Positions 8,040-15,876 of a stretch of DNA of 64,000 nt are shown here, in pieces. Position 1 is the first letter of the stretch; every line of letters begins with the position of its first letter. This DNA is from CAWGHZ01 sp963822575. GTDB taxonomy: Bacteria; Pseudomonadota; Alphaproteobacteria; MPNO01; DASWLB01. Under the pieces are notes generated by a model, which searched no databases, was not told the DNA's origin, and saw only the letters and a list, made by a program, of their open reading frames with translations. A program made the translations under genes and the position numbers. The stretch is from the NCBI GenBank assembly GCA_963822575.1, contig CAWGHZ010000007.1, positions 372,001-436,000 of the forward strand, in the 5' to 3' direction.

Positions 8040-9003
8040 TCACCGGCGTCGCCTTCGCGACGATCCCGTGCTTCACGTAGAAATCCTCGACCTCGGCGAG
8101 CCGCTTCGCATCCATCATGCCGGGCACCTTCTGGCCGGCATAGACGTACTTGTTGTAGAGCGAAAACACCTTGGCGATCTTGGCGTCCTGGCCCTTGTGC
8201 TGCGGCGTCGCCTTCACGTAGTCCCGTGCGGCACCAGCCGGGTCGGCCATGATGTCCTTCATGCCGTGAATGGTTGCCTGGACCAGCTTGCGCACCAGGT
8301 CGGGCTTGGTCTTGATCGTCTCGTCCGAGGCGAGGATCGCCTGTGCCATGCTCTGGAAATAGTTCTCGACCGGGATCACGCGCACCTTCGCGCCGGCCGC
8401 CTCGACATCGCCGATCCAGTCGGGTACGGCGGCCATCGCCTGTGATTTGCCAGCGAGGAACAGCTTCCAGACGTTGGCGGGTCCGGCTGCCTCGATCGAC
8501 AGGTCGCTGCGCTTGAGGCCGACCTGGGCGAGCGCCCCGAGCAAGGCGTAATAGGTGGTGTCCTGATAGGCCATGACGGTCACCGTCTTGCCCTTGAGGT
8601 CTGCGGGCCCCATTATCGCGCTCGACGCGTGGGTGACGATCAGGGTGAGCCCTCGGCCGCCGAGCAGCGCCACGGCCTTCACAGGGATGCCGTTGGCACG
8701 GACGATGATCGGCGTGTCGCCGATGCCGCCGCCGATCACGGCGTTGCCGACGCCCACCTGCTTCGCCACGTCGACCCCGCCGCGCGCTGCCTGGAAGGTG
8801 ACGTCGAGCCCGTCGGCCGCGTAGTAGCCGCGCGCCTTGGCGACCACCCAGGGCCCGAACGCCGGGAGGAAGGCGGGGGCGGGCAGCAGATAGGTGACCT
8901 TCTCGTTGGCCATCGCTGGGGGCGCGGCGAGGAGGGCCGCGAGCGCTGCCGTCGCGGTCGCCGCGGAGATCAGCCGGGTGCGGAACGTCGGGGACCTGGT
9001 CAT
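8008..9003 (-). CDS. ABC transporter substrate-binding protein (SsuA/NMT1-THI5-like)
   Basis: The ATG at 9003 has an ideal AGGAGG site seven bases upstream; the open frame extends further but without a signal. A cleavable signal peptide (AATATAALAALLAAPPAMA) is followed by the NMT1-type fold with FLPAFGPWVVAKARGYYAADG and GGVDVAKQVGVGNAVIGGG. Relatives bind sulfonates, nitrate, thiamine precursors or aromatic acids in the periplasm. The binding-site residues cannot be assigned to a ligand by eye. Confidence 0.9.
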   Translation of the reverse strand: MTRSPTFRTRLISAATATAALAALLAAPPAMANEKVTYLLPAPAFLPAFGPWVVAKARGYYAADGLDVTFQAARGGVDVAKQVGVGNAVIGGGIGDTPIIVRANGIPVKAVALLGGRGLTLIVTHASSAIMGPADLKGKTVTVMAYQDTTYYALLGALAQVGLKRSDLSIEAAGPANVWKLFLAGKSQAMAAVPDWIGDVEAAGAKVRVIPVENYFQSMAQAILASDETIKTKPDLVRKLVQATIHGMKDIMADPAGAARDYVKATPQHKGQDAKIAKVFSLYNKYVYAGQKVPGMMDAKRLAEVEDFYVKHGIVAKATPVNELYTNQFVQ

Positions 9004-9035
9004 CGCATCGCCTCCTGTTGTCGGGCTCGGCCGGT

Positions 9036-9839
9036 TCAATGCGCCGGCGTTGGTGTCTCCAGCTCGCCGATGTGCAAAAGCTCCATCAGCCGATTGAGGT
9101 AGTCGCCGACGTCGCGGTGGCGGCGCCGGTGCATCGGATTGTGACGGTCGGGCAGCGCCACGTCGATGCTTTCGACAATGGTGCCGGGTCGGGCGCTCAT
9201 CACCAGGACACGGTCAGAAAGCGAGACCGATTCGGCGAGGTCGTGGGTGATGAACAAGGCCGTCTTGCGCTCCTCGGCAAGCGTGCGCGCGAGATCCTGG
9301 TGCAGCACCATCTTGGTCTGGGCGTCGAGCGCGGAGAACGGCTCGTCCATCAAAAGAACGGTCGGCTCGACCGCCAGCGTGCGTGCGATCGCAGCGCGCT
9401 GGCGCATGCCGCCGGAAAGCTGGTGGGGGTAATGGTGGGCGAAGCCGGCAAGGCCGAACCGGTCGAGCAGCGCGAGCGCGCGACCGCGGCGCTCGGTCGC
9501 CGCCACACCCTTGATCTCGATCCCGATCTCGACGTTCTGGCGGATGGTGCGCCAGGGCAGCAGCAGGTCCTTCTGCAGCATGAAGGCAACGTGGTCGTTC
9601 GGCGCCGTGACGCGGTCGCCGTCGACATACACCTCGCCCTCGCTGGGCAGGAACAGGCCGGCGCCCATGCCGAGCAGCGTGCTCTTGCCGCAGCCGCTCG
9701 GCCCGATCAGCGAGACGATCTCGCCATCGGCGACCTCCAGCGACACGCCCTGGACGGCGGTTACGTGCGACGCGGCGCGTCCCTTCCCGGTGGCGAAGCG
9801 CTTCGTGACATTGCGGAACGCGATGCGGGGAACGGTCAT
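9036..9839 (-). CDS. ABC transporter ATP-binding protein (SsuB/TauB type)
   Basis: All ATPase motifs are present: Walker A GPSGCGKST, the Q-loop FMLQKDLLLPWRTI, the signature LSGGMRQRAAIART, Walker B VLLMDEPFSALD and the H-loop FITHDL. It energises the importer encoded by the next two genes in the operon. It lies 18 bases downstream of the small recombinase-like HTH gene at 9858-10166 and shares its promoter region. Confidence 0.94.
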   Translation of the reverse strand: MTVPRIAFRNVTKRFATGKGRAASHVTAVQGVSLEVADGEIVSLIGPSGCGKSTLLGMGAGLFLPSEGEVYVDGDRVTAPNDHVAFMLQKDLLLPWRTIRQNVEIGIEIKGVAATERRGRALALLDRFGLAGFAHHYPHQLSGGMRQRAAIARTLAVEPTVLLMDEPFSALDAQTKMVLHQDLARTLAEERKTALFITHDLAESVSLSDRVLVMSARPGTIVESIDVALPDRHNPMHRRRHRDVGDYLNRLMELLHIGELETPTPAH

Positions 9840-9857
9840 GGCGCGGACGGCACGCCG

Positions 9858-10166
9858 TCAGACCCCGAGCCGCGCCATCTCGCGCCGGAACGTCTCTTCC
9901 GTCCAGGGGGCTCCGGACCCGTCTCTCATGCCCATCTCGTTGAGCCGCGCCACCACGGTCGGCAGGTCCTCGACGCCGTCGCCGAAGATCGCCTCCAGTG
10001 CATCGCCCAGTCGGTTCTCCCACTCGGTGGGTGGCGCGCCGCGCGTCTGCCACACGATGTTCTGCGCGCCGCCGGGCCGTTCGATGCGGTCCTCGTCACC
10101 GGCCTGTTCGTCGGCCGGGCGGCGCGAGGCCGCGAGGAACGGGTTATGGTCGAGCTTGCCTTGCAT
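9858..10166 (-). CDS. Small recombinase-like helix-turn-helix protein associated with Rieske operons
   Basis: About 102 residues starting at MQGKLDHNPF (ATG 10166; the frame is open to 10193). The N-terminal half is polar with IVWQTRGAPPTEWENRL. The C-terminal half reads DALEAIFGDGVEDLPTVVAR then LNEMGMRDGSGAPWTEETFR and ends MARLG. This LN..G....G..WT pattern resembles the DNA-binding recombinase domain of large serine recombinases, but there is no catalytic domain. The 62-residue protein at 25888-26076 has the same pattern and also sits in an operon with a similar Rieske oxygenase. Its role is unknown: regulator or enzyme partner. It is the first gene of its operon. Confidence 0.75.
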   Translation of the reverse strand: MQGKLDHNPFLAASRRPADEQAGDEDRIERPGGAQNIVWQTRGAPPTEWENRLGDALEAIFGDGVEDLPTVVARLNEMGMRDGSGAPWTEETFRREMARLGV

Positions 10167-10281
10167 CCGGGTCCATCGGCAAAATGGCCGCAAAGGACGA
10201 AAAATCGAATCTGCCTGCGCGGTAAGAGGGCGTCAAGGCGCGTGACAGCGTTACCTTTGGGTCGCCTGCTCGGCATGTCGA

Positions 10282-10302
10282 GAGAGTGCGTCCCGCACTC
10301 TC
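10282..10302. promoter_or_regulatory. 21-bp perfect palindrome in the divergent promoter region 10194-10513
   Basis: GAGAGTGCG at 10282-10290 is followed by TCC and then the exact inverted copy CGCACTCTC at 10294-10302. It lies near the middle of the roughly 320-bp gap between two divergent transport operons, a usual position for an operator that controls both. It could instead act as a hairpin in a leader RNA. Nothing else recognisable is found in this gap. Confidence 0.55.
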
Positions 10303-10513
10303 GCGTCGATGGCTTCGCAGGCGGTGGCCGTGTGCTTGATAGGCCGTGACCTCTATGTCATTGTCTGCCATTCCAAATCGGTGCCGGATCGCCGCGTCCG
10401 AGGCGCCGCTACATCTGCGCAGGGGGCGTCCGGCCGACCATCGTCATTCGGCCCCTCGGTTCATGATTGGCAACAGCGCCGCCGCGGCGCGCGAGTTGGC
10501 GGCCGGGACGGTC

Positions 10514-11335
10514 ATGGCGATCATCGAAGTCAAGCGGGTCAAAAAAACCTATCACGACAGCGTAAATCGGCGCGACGTGCGGACGCTCGAGGACATCAGC
10601 CTTTCGGCGACCGAGAATGACTTTTTGGTCCTGCTGGGGCCGAGCGGCTGCGGCAAGTCCACCTTGCTCAACATCATCGCCGGGCTGGTGCCGCATGATG
10701 GCGAGGGAGGCGAAGTGCTGGTCGAGGGCCAGCGCGTCAGCGGGCCGAACCCGAAGCTGATGGCCTACATGTTTCAGGACCCGGTGCTCTATCCGTGGCG
10801 CACCGTGCTGAAGAACGTCGAGTTCGGCCTCGAAGCGCAGGACATCGGCAAGGACGAGCGGCGCGCGCGGGCGACCAAGTACCTGCGCATGGTCGGGTTG
10901 GAAGAGTTCGCCGACTTCTATCCCCGCCAGCTTTCGGGCGGCATGAGCCAGCGCGTCGCCATCTGCCGATCCCTCGCGCTCGAGACCGATATCGTCCTGA
11001 TGGACGAACCGTTCGGCGCGCTCGACGAGCAGTCGCGGATCATCCTGGGCGACGAGCTGGTCACGATCTGGCGCGAGATCCGCCGCACCATCGTGTTCGT
11101 CACGCACAGCCTGACCGAGGCGGTCTATCTCGGCCAGCGTGTTGCGGTGTTCACGGCGCGGCCGGGGCGCATCAAGACCGAGGTGACGATCGATCTGCCG
11201 CGCCCGCGCCGCATCGGCTCGCCCGAATTCAGCGCCATGGTCGACACGCTGTGGCGCGAACTGAAGGAGGAGTCGCTGATCGCCATCAAGCGCGAGCGGC
11301 CGGAGCGCGACGAGATCGCGCTGCCTCAGGAATGA
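10514..11335 (+). CDS. ABC transporter ATP-binding protein (SsuB/TauB type), second importer
   Basis: The ATG at 10514 (MAIIEVKRVKKTYHD) is chosen because the domain starts there; upstream in-frame codons look non-coding. Motifs are Walker A GPSGCGKST, Q-loop YMFQDPVLYPWRTV, signature LSGGMSQRVAICRS, Walker B IVLMDEPFGALD and H-loop FVTHSL. The protein has 273 residues, normal for the family. The stop overlaps the ATG of the first permease (ATGA). This is the first gene of an ATPase-permease-permease-SBP-SBP operon divergent from the 9.8-kb operon. Confidence 0.93.
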   Translation: MAIIEVKRVKKTYHDSVNRRDVRTLEDISLSATENDFLVLLGPSGCGKSTLLNIIAGLVPHDGEGGEVLVEGQRVSGPNPKLMAYMFQDPVLYPWRTVLKNVEFGLEAQDIGKDERRARATKYLRMVGLEEFADFYPRQLSGGMSQRVAICRSLALETDIVLMDEPFGALDEQSRIILGDELVTIWREIRRTIVFVTHSLTEAVYLGQRVAVFTARPGRIKTEVTIDLPRPRRIGSPEFSAMVDTLWRELKEESLIAIKRERPERDEIALPQE

Positions 11336-12096
11336 TCGGCCTGGCGGCCTTGCGGCCCGGCGTCGCCCGTGCCGCCTTTCTCCTCGCCGTGCTGTTCGCG
11401 TGGGAGGCCGCTTGCCGCCTTGCGCCGGTGAACAAGATCCTGATCGCGCCGCCCAGCGAGGTGATCTGGCAGTTCTTGCGCATCATGTTCGACGCTAGCT
11501 CGGTTCCGAACTTCTATGCCAACTTGGGCGTCACGGTGGGCGAGATCGTCGCCGCCTACGCGGTGACGGCGTCGGTCGGCATACTGGTCGGGCTGGTCAT
11601 CGCCAGCTCAAAGCTGATCGGCGACGCGTTCGAGCCGCTTCTGCTCATCGTCTACGCGATCCCCAAGATCATCCTCTACCCGTTGCTGGTTCTGATGATG
11701 GGGGTGACGGTCCTGCCGAAGATCGTGTTCGGCATCCTGGTCGGAATCTTCGTCGTCATCTTCAATACGACGGCAGGGCTGCGCCAGATCGATCCGAACT
11801 ACGTGCGGCTCGCCCGCTCGCTGGGCTACGGGCGTTGGCCGATCCTGTTCAAGGTGATCCTTCCCGCCGCGGCGCCGACGATCCTGGCCGGCCTTCGGCT
11901 CGGGTTCGGCTACACCATCCTCGGCGTCATCGCGGGCGAGCTTCTGGTCGTCAACGCCGGGCTCGGCTACCTGATCGACTGGGCCTCGGTCAACTACTAC
12001 ACCCCGCAGCTTTACGCGCTGATCATTATCGCGCTCGGGCTCGGAGCCGCGGGCAACGCGCTGTTCGGCGTGCTCGAGGGCCGTTGGGTGAAATAG
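11332..12096 (+). CDS. ABC transporter permease, second importer, subunit 1
   Basis: The ATG at 11332 overlaps the ATPase stop. The 254-residue protein has an N-terminal helix (AAFLLAVLFAWEA), conserved LIAPPSEVIWQF, multiple membrane spans and the EAA-loop region RLARSLGYGRWPILFKVILP. BPD_transp_1 fold, SsuC-like. It likely forms a heterodimeric channel with the next permease, since the operon has two different permeases and one ATPase. Confidence 0.92.
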   Translation: MIGLAALRPGVARAAFLLAVLFAWEAACRLAPVNKILIAPPSEVIWQFLRIMFDASSVPNFYANLGVTVGEIVAAYAVTASVGILVGLVIASSKLIGDAFEPLLLIVYAIPKIILYPLLVLMMGVTVLPKIVFGILVGIFVVIFNTTAGLRQIDPNYVRLARSLGYGRWPILFKVILPAAAPTILAGLRLGFGYTILGVIAGELLVVNAGLGYLIDWASVNYYTPQLYALIIIALGLGAAGNALFGVLEGRWVK

Positions 12097-12107
12097 GCAG
12101 GGATGCG

Positions 12108-12869
12108 ATGACGCCCGGGTCCCGCCACCGCACGCTGGTGATCGCCATCCGCACCGTGGCCATCGTCGCCGTCTTCGCGGCGTGGGAGCTTGCGGTCCGG
12201 CTGGGCTGGGTCGATCCGCTGTTCCTGGTGGGGCCAGTCCAGACGGCGGAGACCATCGGCCCGGTCGTCCGGTCGGGGGCGGTCGACCTGGTGGCGACGC
12301 TGACGTCGTTCGCGGGCGCATTCGGGGCGGGCGTCGTGGCCGCGCTCGCGCTTGGCTTCGCGATGAACGCGTCGCCCTACAGCTACAAGGTGTTCATGCC
12401 GCTTCTGGTGCTCGGCGTGACGATCCCCAAGGTGACGATCCTGCCGCTGTTCATCCTGTGGTTCGGCATCGCCAAGACCACCATCATCGTCTATGGCGCG
12501 CTGTCCGGCTTCTTCCCGATGATCGTCAACGTTGCCGCCGCCGCGCAGGAAGTGAAGCAAAACCAGGTCCAACTCGCCCGCGCGATGGGCTACGGCCGGC
12601 TCGCCATCTTCCGCAAGGTGATGCTTCCGGCGATGCTGCCCGTCCTGTCGTCGGGGCTGTTCTATGCCTGCAACGCCTCGCTGATGGGTGTCTTCATCGT
12701 CGAGCTGGCGCTGGCACGCCATGGGCTCGGCGCATTGGTGCACGATTTCGCCATGACCTTTCGCACGGCAGAACTCTATGCTGCCGTGGTGCTCACCGCG
12801 TCCATCGCTGTCGTGATCAACATGGCCTTCTGGTATGCCGCCCGTTATTTCGGCCGGTGGCGCGTCTAA
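12108..12869 (+). CDS. ABC transporter permease, second importer, subunit 2
   Basis: The ATG at 12108 follows a CAGGGA site 11 bases after the previous stop. The 253-residue protein has about six hydrophobic helices and the EAA-type loop QLARAMGYGRLAIFRKVMLP. It is related to, but clearly different from, the preceding permease. The two probably pair in the membrane and receive substrate from the two binding proteins encoded downstream. Confidence 0.92.
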   Translation: MTPGSRHRTLVIAIRTVAIVAVFAAWELAVRLGWVDPLFLVGPVQTAETIGPVVRSGAVDLVATLTSFAGAFGAGVVAALALGFAMNASPYSYKVFMPLLVLGVTIPKVTILPLFILWFGIAKTTIIVYGALSGFFPMIVNVAAAAQEVKQNQVQLARAMGYGRLAIFRKVMLPAMLPVLSSGLFYACNASLMGVFIVELALARHGLGALVHDFAMTFRTAELYAAVVLTASIAVVINMAFWYAARYFGRWRV

Positions 12870-12925
12870 AATCATCCCGCCGGCGGCAGCGCCGCCGCTC
12901 GGACCATAACGTCGAGGAGGTTGCC

Positions 12926-13903
12926 ACGAAGCGCTACCCGAAAAGCCCGCTCATCGCCGGTCTCGCCGTCGCCGCCGCACTTGCATTCGTCGCAGCGCAC
13001 CCCGCCGCCGCGCAGGAGAAGATCAAGTACGGTAGTTCGATCAAGTTCACCCCGGTGTTCTATTTGCCCATCCTGGCCGCGCAGGAGCAGGGCTTCTTCA
13101 AGAAGCACGGCCTCGATGCCGACTGGTTCCCGGCTCGCAGCGGCGCCGACATGCAGCGTGACTTCGCGGCCGACGTGCTGCCCATCGGCTCGTCGATGGG
13201 GGCGTCGGACATCCCGGCGATGGCGCGCGGCGTGCCGACGATCATCGTCGCCGATCTCCAGTCCGACGATAATTTCGGGGTCTGGTTGCCGACCGACAGC
13301 CGCATCCACCAGCCGAAGGACCTGAAGGGCGCGACGCTGGGCGTATCGCGGCTCGGCGGCGCAGAGCACGCCTATGGCCGGCTGGTGGCCGAGCGGCTGG
13401 GCATCGCTGACAGCGTGAAGTTCACCTCTACGGGAGGCATCCGCGAGAGTCTCGCTTTGTTCACGACCGGCCGCATCGACGGGGTCGTGCTCAGCCCGAA
13501 CCAGATGACGCCGCTCAAGCTGGCGGGCAAGGCGCGCGAGATCCTCAAGGTGGCAGACTATCGGCCGAGCCCGTGGGTGTCGTTCACCGTCACCGCGCGG
13601 AAGGCGTTCGTCGAGAAGCATCCCGAAACGGTGAAGAACGTCGTCGCCTCCATCATCGAGGCGAACCGCTTCATCATGAGCCCGAAGGGCAAGCCCTGGG
13701 CCATCGCCACGATGGAGAAGGTCAGCCACTACGAGCCGGCGGTCGCCGAGGCGCTGTACGGCTCGCTCGACTTCAGCCGGGACGGCCGGATCCCCACCAA
13801 GGCGATCGCTAACCTGACCGATTTCATGGTCAAGTTCGGCCTGATGAAGAAGGGCGAAGTGCCGCCGATCGACCAGATCTACACCGACCGCTTCGTCCGT
13901 TGA
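12926..13903 (+). CDS. ABC transporter substrate-binding protein (NMT1/SsuA-like) with apparent ACG start codon
   Basis: The mature domain (KIKYGSSIKFTPVFYLPILA, DWFPARSGADM, RIHQPKDLKGATLGVSRLGG) is complete, preceded by a good signal peptide (SPLIAGLAVAAALAFVAAHP). No in-frame ATG, GTG or TTG exists near the signal peptide. A perfect AGGAGG at 12915-12920 stands five bases before ACG-AAG-CGC at 12926, exactly where an ATG is expected (initiator-KRYPKSPL). So either ACG is used, or the ATG mutated, or the base is a sequencing error. It is a tandem paralogue of the next gene, which could mask loss of function. Confidence 0.85.
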   Translation, partial: TKRYPKSPLIAGLAVAAALAFVAAHPAAAQEKIKYGSSIKFTPVFYLPILAAQEQGFFKKHGLDADWFPARSGADMQRDFAADVLPIGSSMGASDIPAMARGVPTIIVADLQSDDNFGVWLPTDSRIHQPKDLKGATLGVSRLGGAEHAYGRLVAERLGIADSVKFTSTGGIRESLALFTTGRIDGVVLSPNQMTPLKLAGKAREILKVADYRPSPWVSFTVTARKAFVEKHPETVKNVVASIIEANRFIMSPKGKPWAIATMEKVSHYEPAVAEALYGSLDFSRDGRIPTKAIANLTDFMVKFGLMKKGEVPPIDQIYTDRFVR

Positions 13904-13953
13904 CCGGCGGACGGCCCCGACCTGTACCAATCGCAGCTATCGAAGGAAAAATC

Positions 13954-14919
13954 ATGCGAACCCCATCCATACGCGCTGCCGTTCTGGCGCTTGCCGCGTT
14001 GCTGCTTACCGCGCCGAACCTCGCCGCGCAGGAGAAGCTCAAATACGGCTCCGCGGTAAAATTCTCGCCCACCTATTACCTGCCCGTGCTGGCGGCGCAG
14101 GAGAAAGGCTTCTTCAAGAAGCACGGGCTTGACGTCGACTGGTTCCCGGCGCGCAGCGGACCCGACCTGATGCGCGACTTCGCCAGTGGCGTCCTGCCGA
14201 TCGGGTCGTCGACCGGCGCCACGGATGTTCCGGCCATCGGGCGCGGCGTGCCCGCCGTGATCGTCGCGAACCTGCAGTCGGCTGACAATTTCGGCATCTG
14301 GGTGCCGACCAACAGCCGCATCCACCAGCCCAAGGACCTGAAGGGGGCGACGCTGGGCGTGTCGCGGCTGAGCGGCGCCGAGGACGCCTATGGCCGACTG
14401 GTGGCCGAGCGGCTGGGGATCGCCAAGGACGTGAAGTTCACCGCGACCGGCGGCATCCGCGAAAGCCTCGCCCTGCTCACTACGGGCCGGATCGACGGGG
14501 TCGTGCTCACACCCAACCAGATGACGCCGCTGCGTCTGCAAGGCAAGGTGCGCGAGCTCCTCAAGGTCGAGACCTATGCGCCTCAGCCGTGGCTCTCCTA
14601 CACCATCACGGCGCGCCGCGATTTCGTCGACAACCATACCGAGACGGCGCGCAATGTGGTCCAGTCGATCCTCGAGGCGAACCGCTTCATCATGAGCCCG
14701 GAAGGCAAGAAGTGGGCGGTGGCCACGATGGAGAAGCAGAGCAAGTACTCGCCCGCGGCGGCCGAGGCGATCTATGCGACGCTGTCGCTCAGTCCCGATG
14801 GCAAGTTCAAGCCGGGTGCGCTCAAGAACCTGACCGACTTCATGGTCCATTACGGGCTGTTGAAGGGGTCGGAACTGCCGCCGCTCGACAAGCTTGTGAC
14901 CGACAAGCTGGTCGAATAG
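13954..14919 (+). CDS. ABC transporter substrate-binding protein (NMT1/SsuA-like), tandem paralogue
   Basis: ATG 13954 follows an AAGGA site. A signal peptide (AAVLALAALLLTAPNLAA) precedes QEKLKYGSAVKFSPTYYLPV. The protein is co-linear with the previous gene throughout and shares long identical segments such as RIHQPKDLKGATLGVSRL and AYGRLVAERLGIA. They arose by tandem duplication and probably feed the same permease pair, perhaps with different ligand range. This is the last gene of the operon; a strong hairpin follows. Confidence 0.92.
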   Translation: MRTPSIRAAVLALAALLLTAPNLAAQEKLKYGSAVKFSPTYYLPVLAAQEKGFFKKHGLDVDWFPARSGPDLMRDFASGVLPIGSSTGATDVPAIGRGVPAVIVANLQSADNFGIWVPTNSRIHQPKDLKGATLGVSRLSGAEDAYGRLVAERLGIAKDVKFTATGGIRESLALLTTGRIDGVVLTPNQMTPLRLQGKVRELLKVETYAPQPWLSYTITARRDFVDNHTETARNVVQSILEANRFIMSPEGKKWAVATMEKQSKYSPAAAEAIYATLSLSPDGKFKPGALKNLTDFMVHYGLLKGSELPPLDKLVTDKLVE

Positions 14920-14938
14920 ACGCGGCTCCGGATGGCAC

Positions 14939-14966
14939 GGCGATCCGGCGGCGAGGCCGGATCGCC
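14939..14966. terminator. 11-bp stem hairpin between convergent operons (likely bidirectional terminator)
   Basis: GGCGATCCGGC (14939-14949) and GCCGGATCGCC (14956-14966) are perfect inverse complements around a six-base loop. It sits just after the tandem binding-protein gene and before the end of the convergent hydrolase gene. There is no T-tract, so Rho-independent activity is uncertain. Confidence 0.6.
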
Positions 14967-15007
14967 CGCTTCGCCTCGGTGGCGGCGCGGCCCGCGCGCC
15001 GCGCGCG

Positions 15008-15868
15008 TCAGCGTCGCGCCTCGGTTTCGCCGATGAAGTCGCGCCAGATGGGCGCGATGCGCTCGCCCTGGAAATCGGCGGTCACCGGATAGGGATTGTT
15101 GTCGAAAACCGCATCCCAATCCTCGCGGGTCACCACCGGGTCGTGATACGCCGCATTCGGGAGCAACTTGTGGATGCGTTGGGCCGCTTCGGTCGGGTGG
15201 ACCGGATCGCACCCGCCCGTCACGATCGCCGGCACCGCGATTTGCGCCCATTCGGCATCGCCGGCGCGGCAGCCTGCGGTCGGCAGATCGCCGCTCGTGG
15301 TGAAGTACAATTCCCAGTAGGCGAGTTGGCGGACGAAGCGGAGCGGCTCGATCGCCAGCAGCCGGTCGCGGTTCGCCGGGTTCAGCTCGATCGACTTCGC
15401 ATACATGGGAAGCGTGGCGACCGCCTCCATCCCGTGCCGCAGCGCGGCGCGCATGTAGGGCCGGTACATGTTGCGGGGCAGTCGCTCGGCCGGCACGTCG
15501 CCGCCGGACGGCCAGGCGAGCATGAGCCCCTTCACCAGCTCGGGATATTTGATGCAGAGGAGCGGTATCGTGCGGCAGCCGGCATACTCGCCGACATAGC
15601 AGGGCGCGATGCCGAGCTTTCGAATCAGCGCGGCGAGCTCGTCGGCCCACAGGTCGGCTTCGGACAGCTCGCCCTCGACGACGACGCTCGATGCGCCGTC
15701 GGTGTTCGACCGGTCCCACGTCACGACGCGGAAGTTCTCCGCAAGGGTGGTGGCCGCGACCCGCATGACATAGCCGGCCCACCGTCCGCCCGGGGTCAGA
15801 ACGACCGGAACGCCCCGTCCGCGCTCCTCGTAGCGCAGCGTGAACCGCTCGAAGGCCAGATCGGGCAT
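15008..15868 (-). CDS. Alpha/beta hydrolase-fold protein with the nucleophile serine replaced by tyrosine
   Basis: 286 residues with the alpha/beta hydrolase fold: oxyanion region VVLTPGGRWAG, WDRSNTDGAS, and a nucleophile elbow reading YVGEYAGCRT, where the usual G-x-S-x-G has Tyr95 in place of Ser. An acid residue is visible in TGGCDPVHP. Without the nucleophile, classical ester hydrolysis is unlikely; the protein may be a non-hydrolytic member (lyase or binding protein) or inactive. It is the last gene of the isochorismatase-Rieske-hydrolase operon, eight bases after the Rieske stop. Confidence 0.85.
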   Translation of the reverse strand: MPDLAFERFTLRYEERGRGVPVVLTPGGRWAGYVMRVAATTLAENFRVVTWDRSNTDGASSVVVEGELSEADLWADELAALIRKLGIAPCYVGEYAGCRTIPLLCIKYPELVKGLMLAWPSGGDVPAERLPRNMYRPYMRAALRHGMEAVATLPMYAKSIELNPANRDRLLAIEPLRFVRQLAYWELYFTTSGDLPTAGCRAGDAEWAQIAVPAIVTGGCDPVHPTEAAQRIHKLLPNAAYHDPVVTREDWDAVFDNNPYPVTADFQGERIAPIWRDFIGETEARR

Positions 15869-15876
15869 GGCGCGGG

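Noticed and set aside
9858..10166. A serine recombinase or other mobile-element gene
   Set aside because: Only the DNA-binding-like domain pattern is present. There is no catalytic resolvase domain, attachment site or other mobile gene, and the gene is well embedded in an operon.
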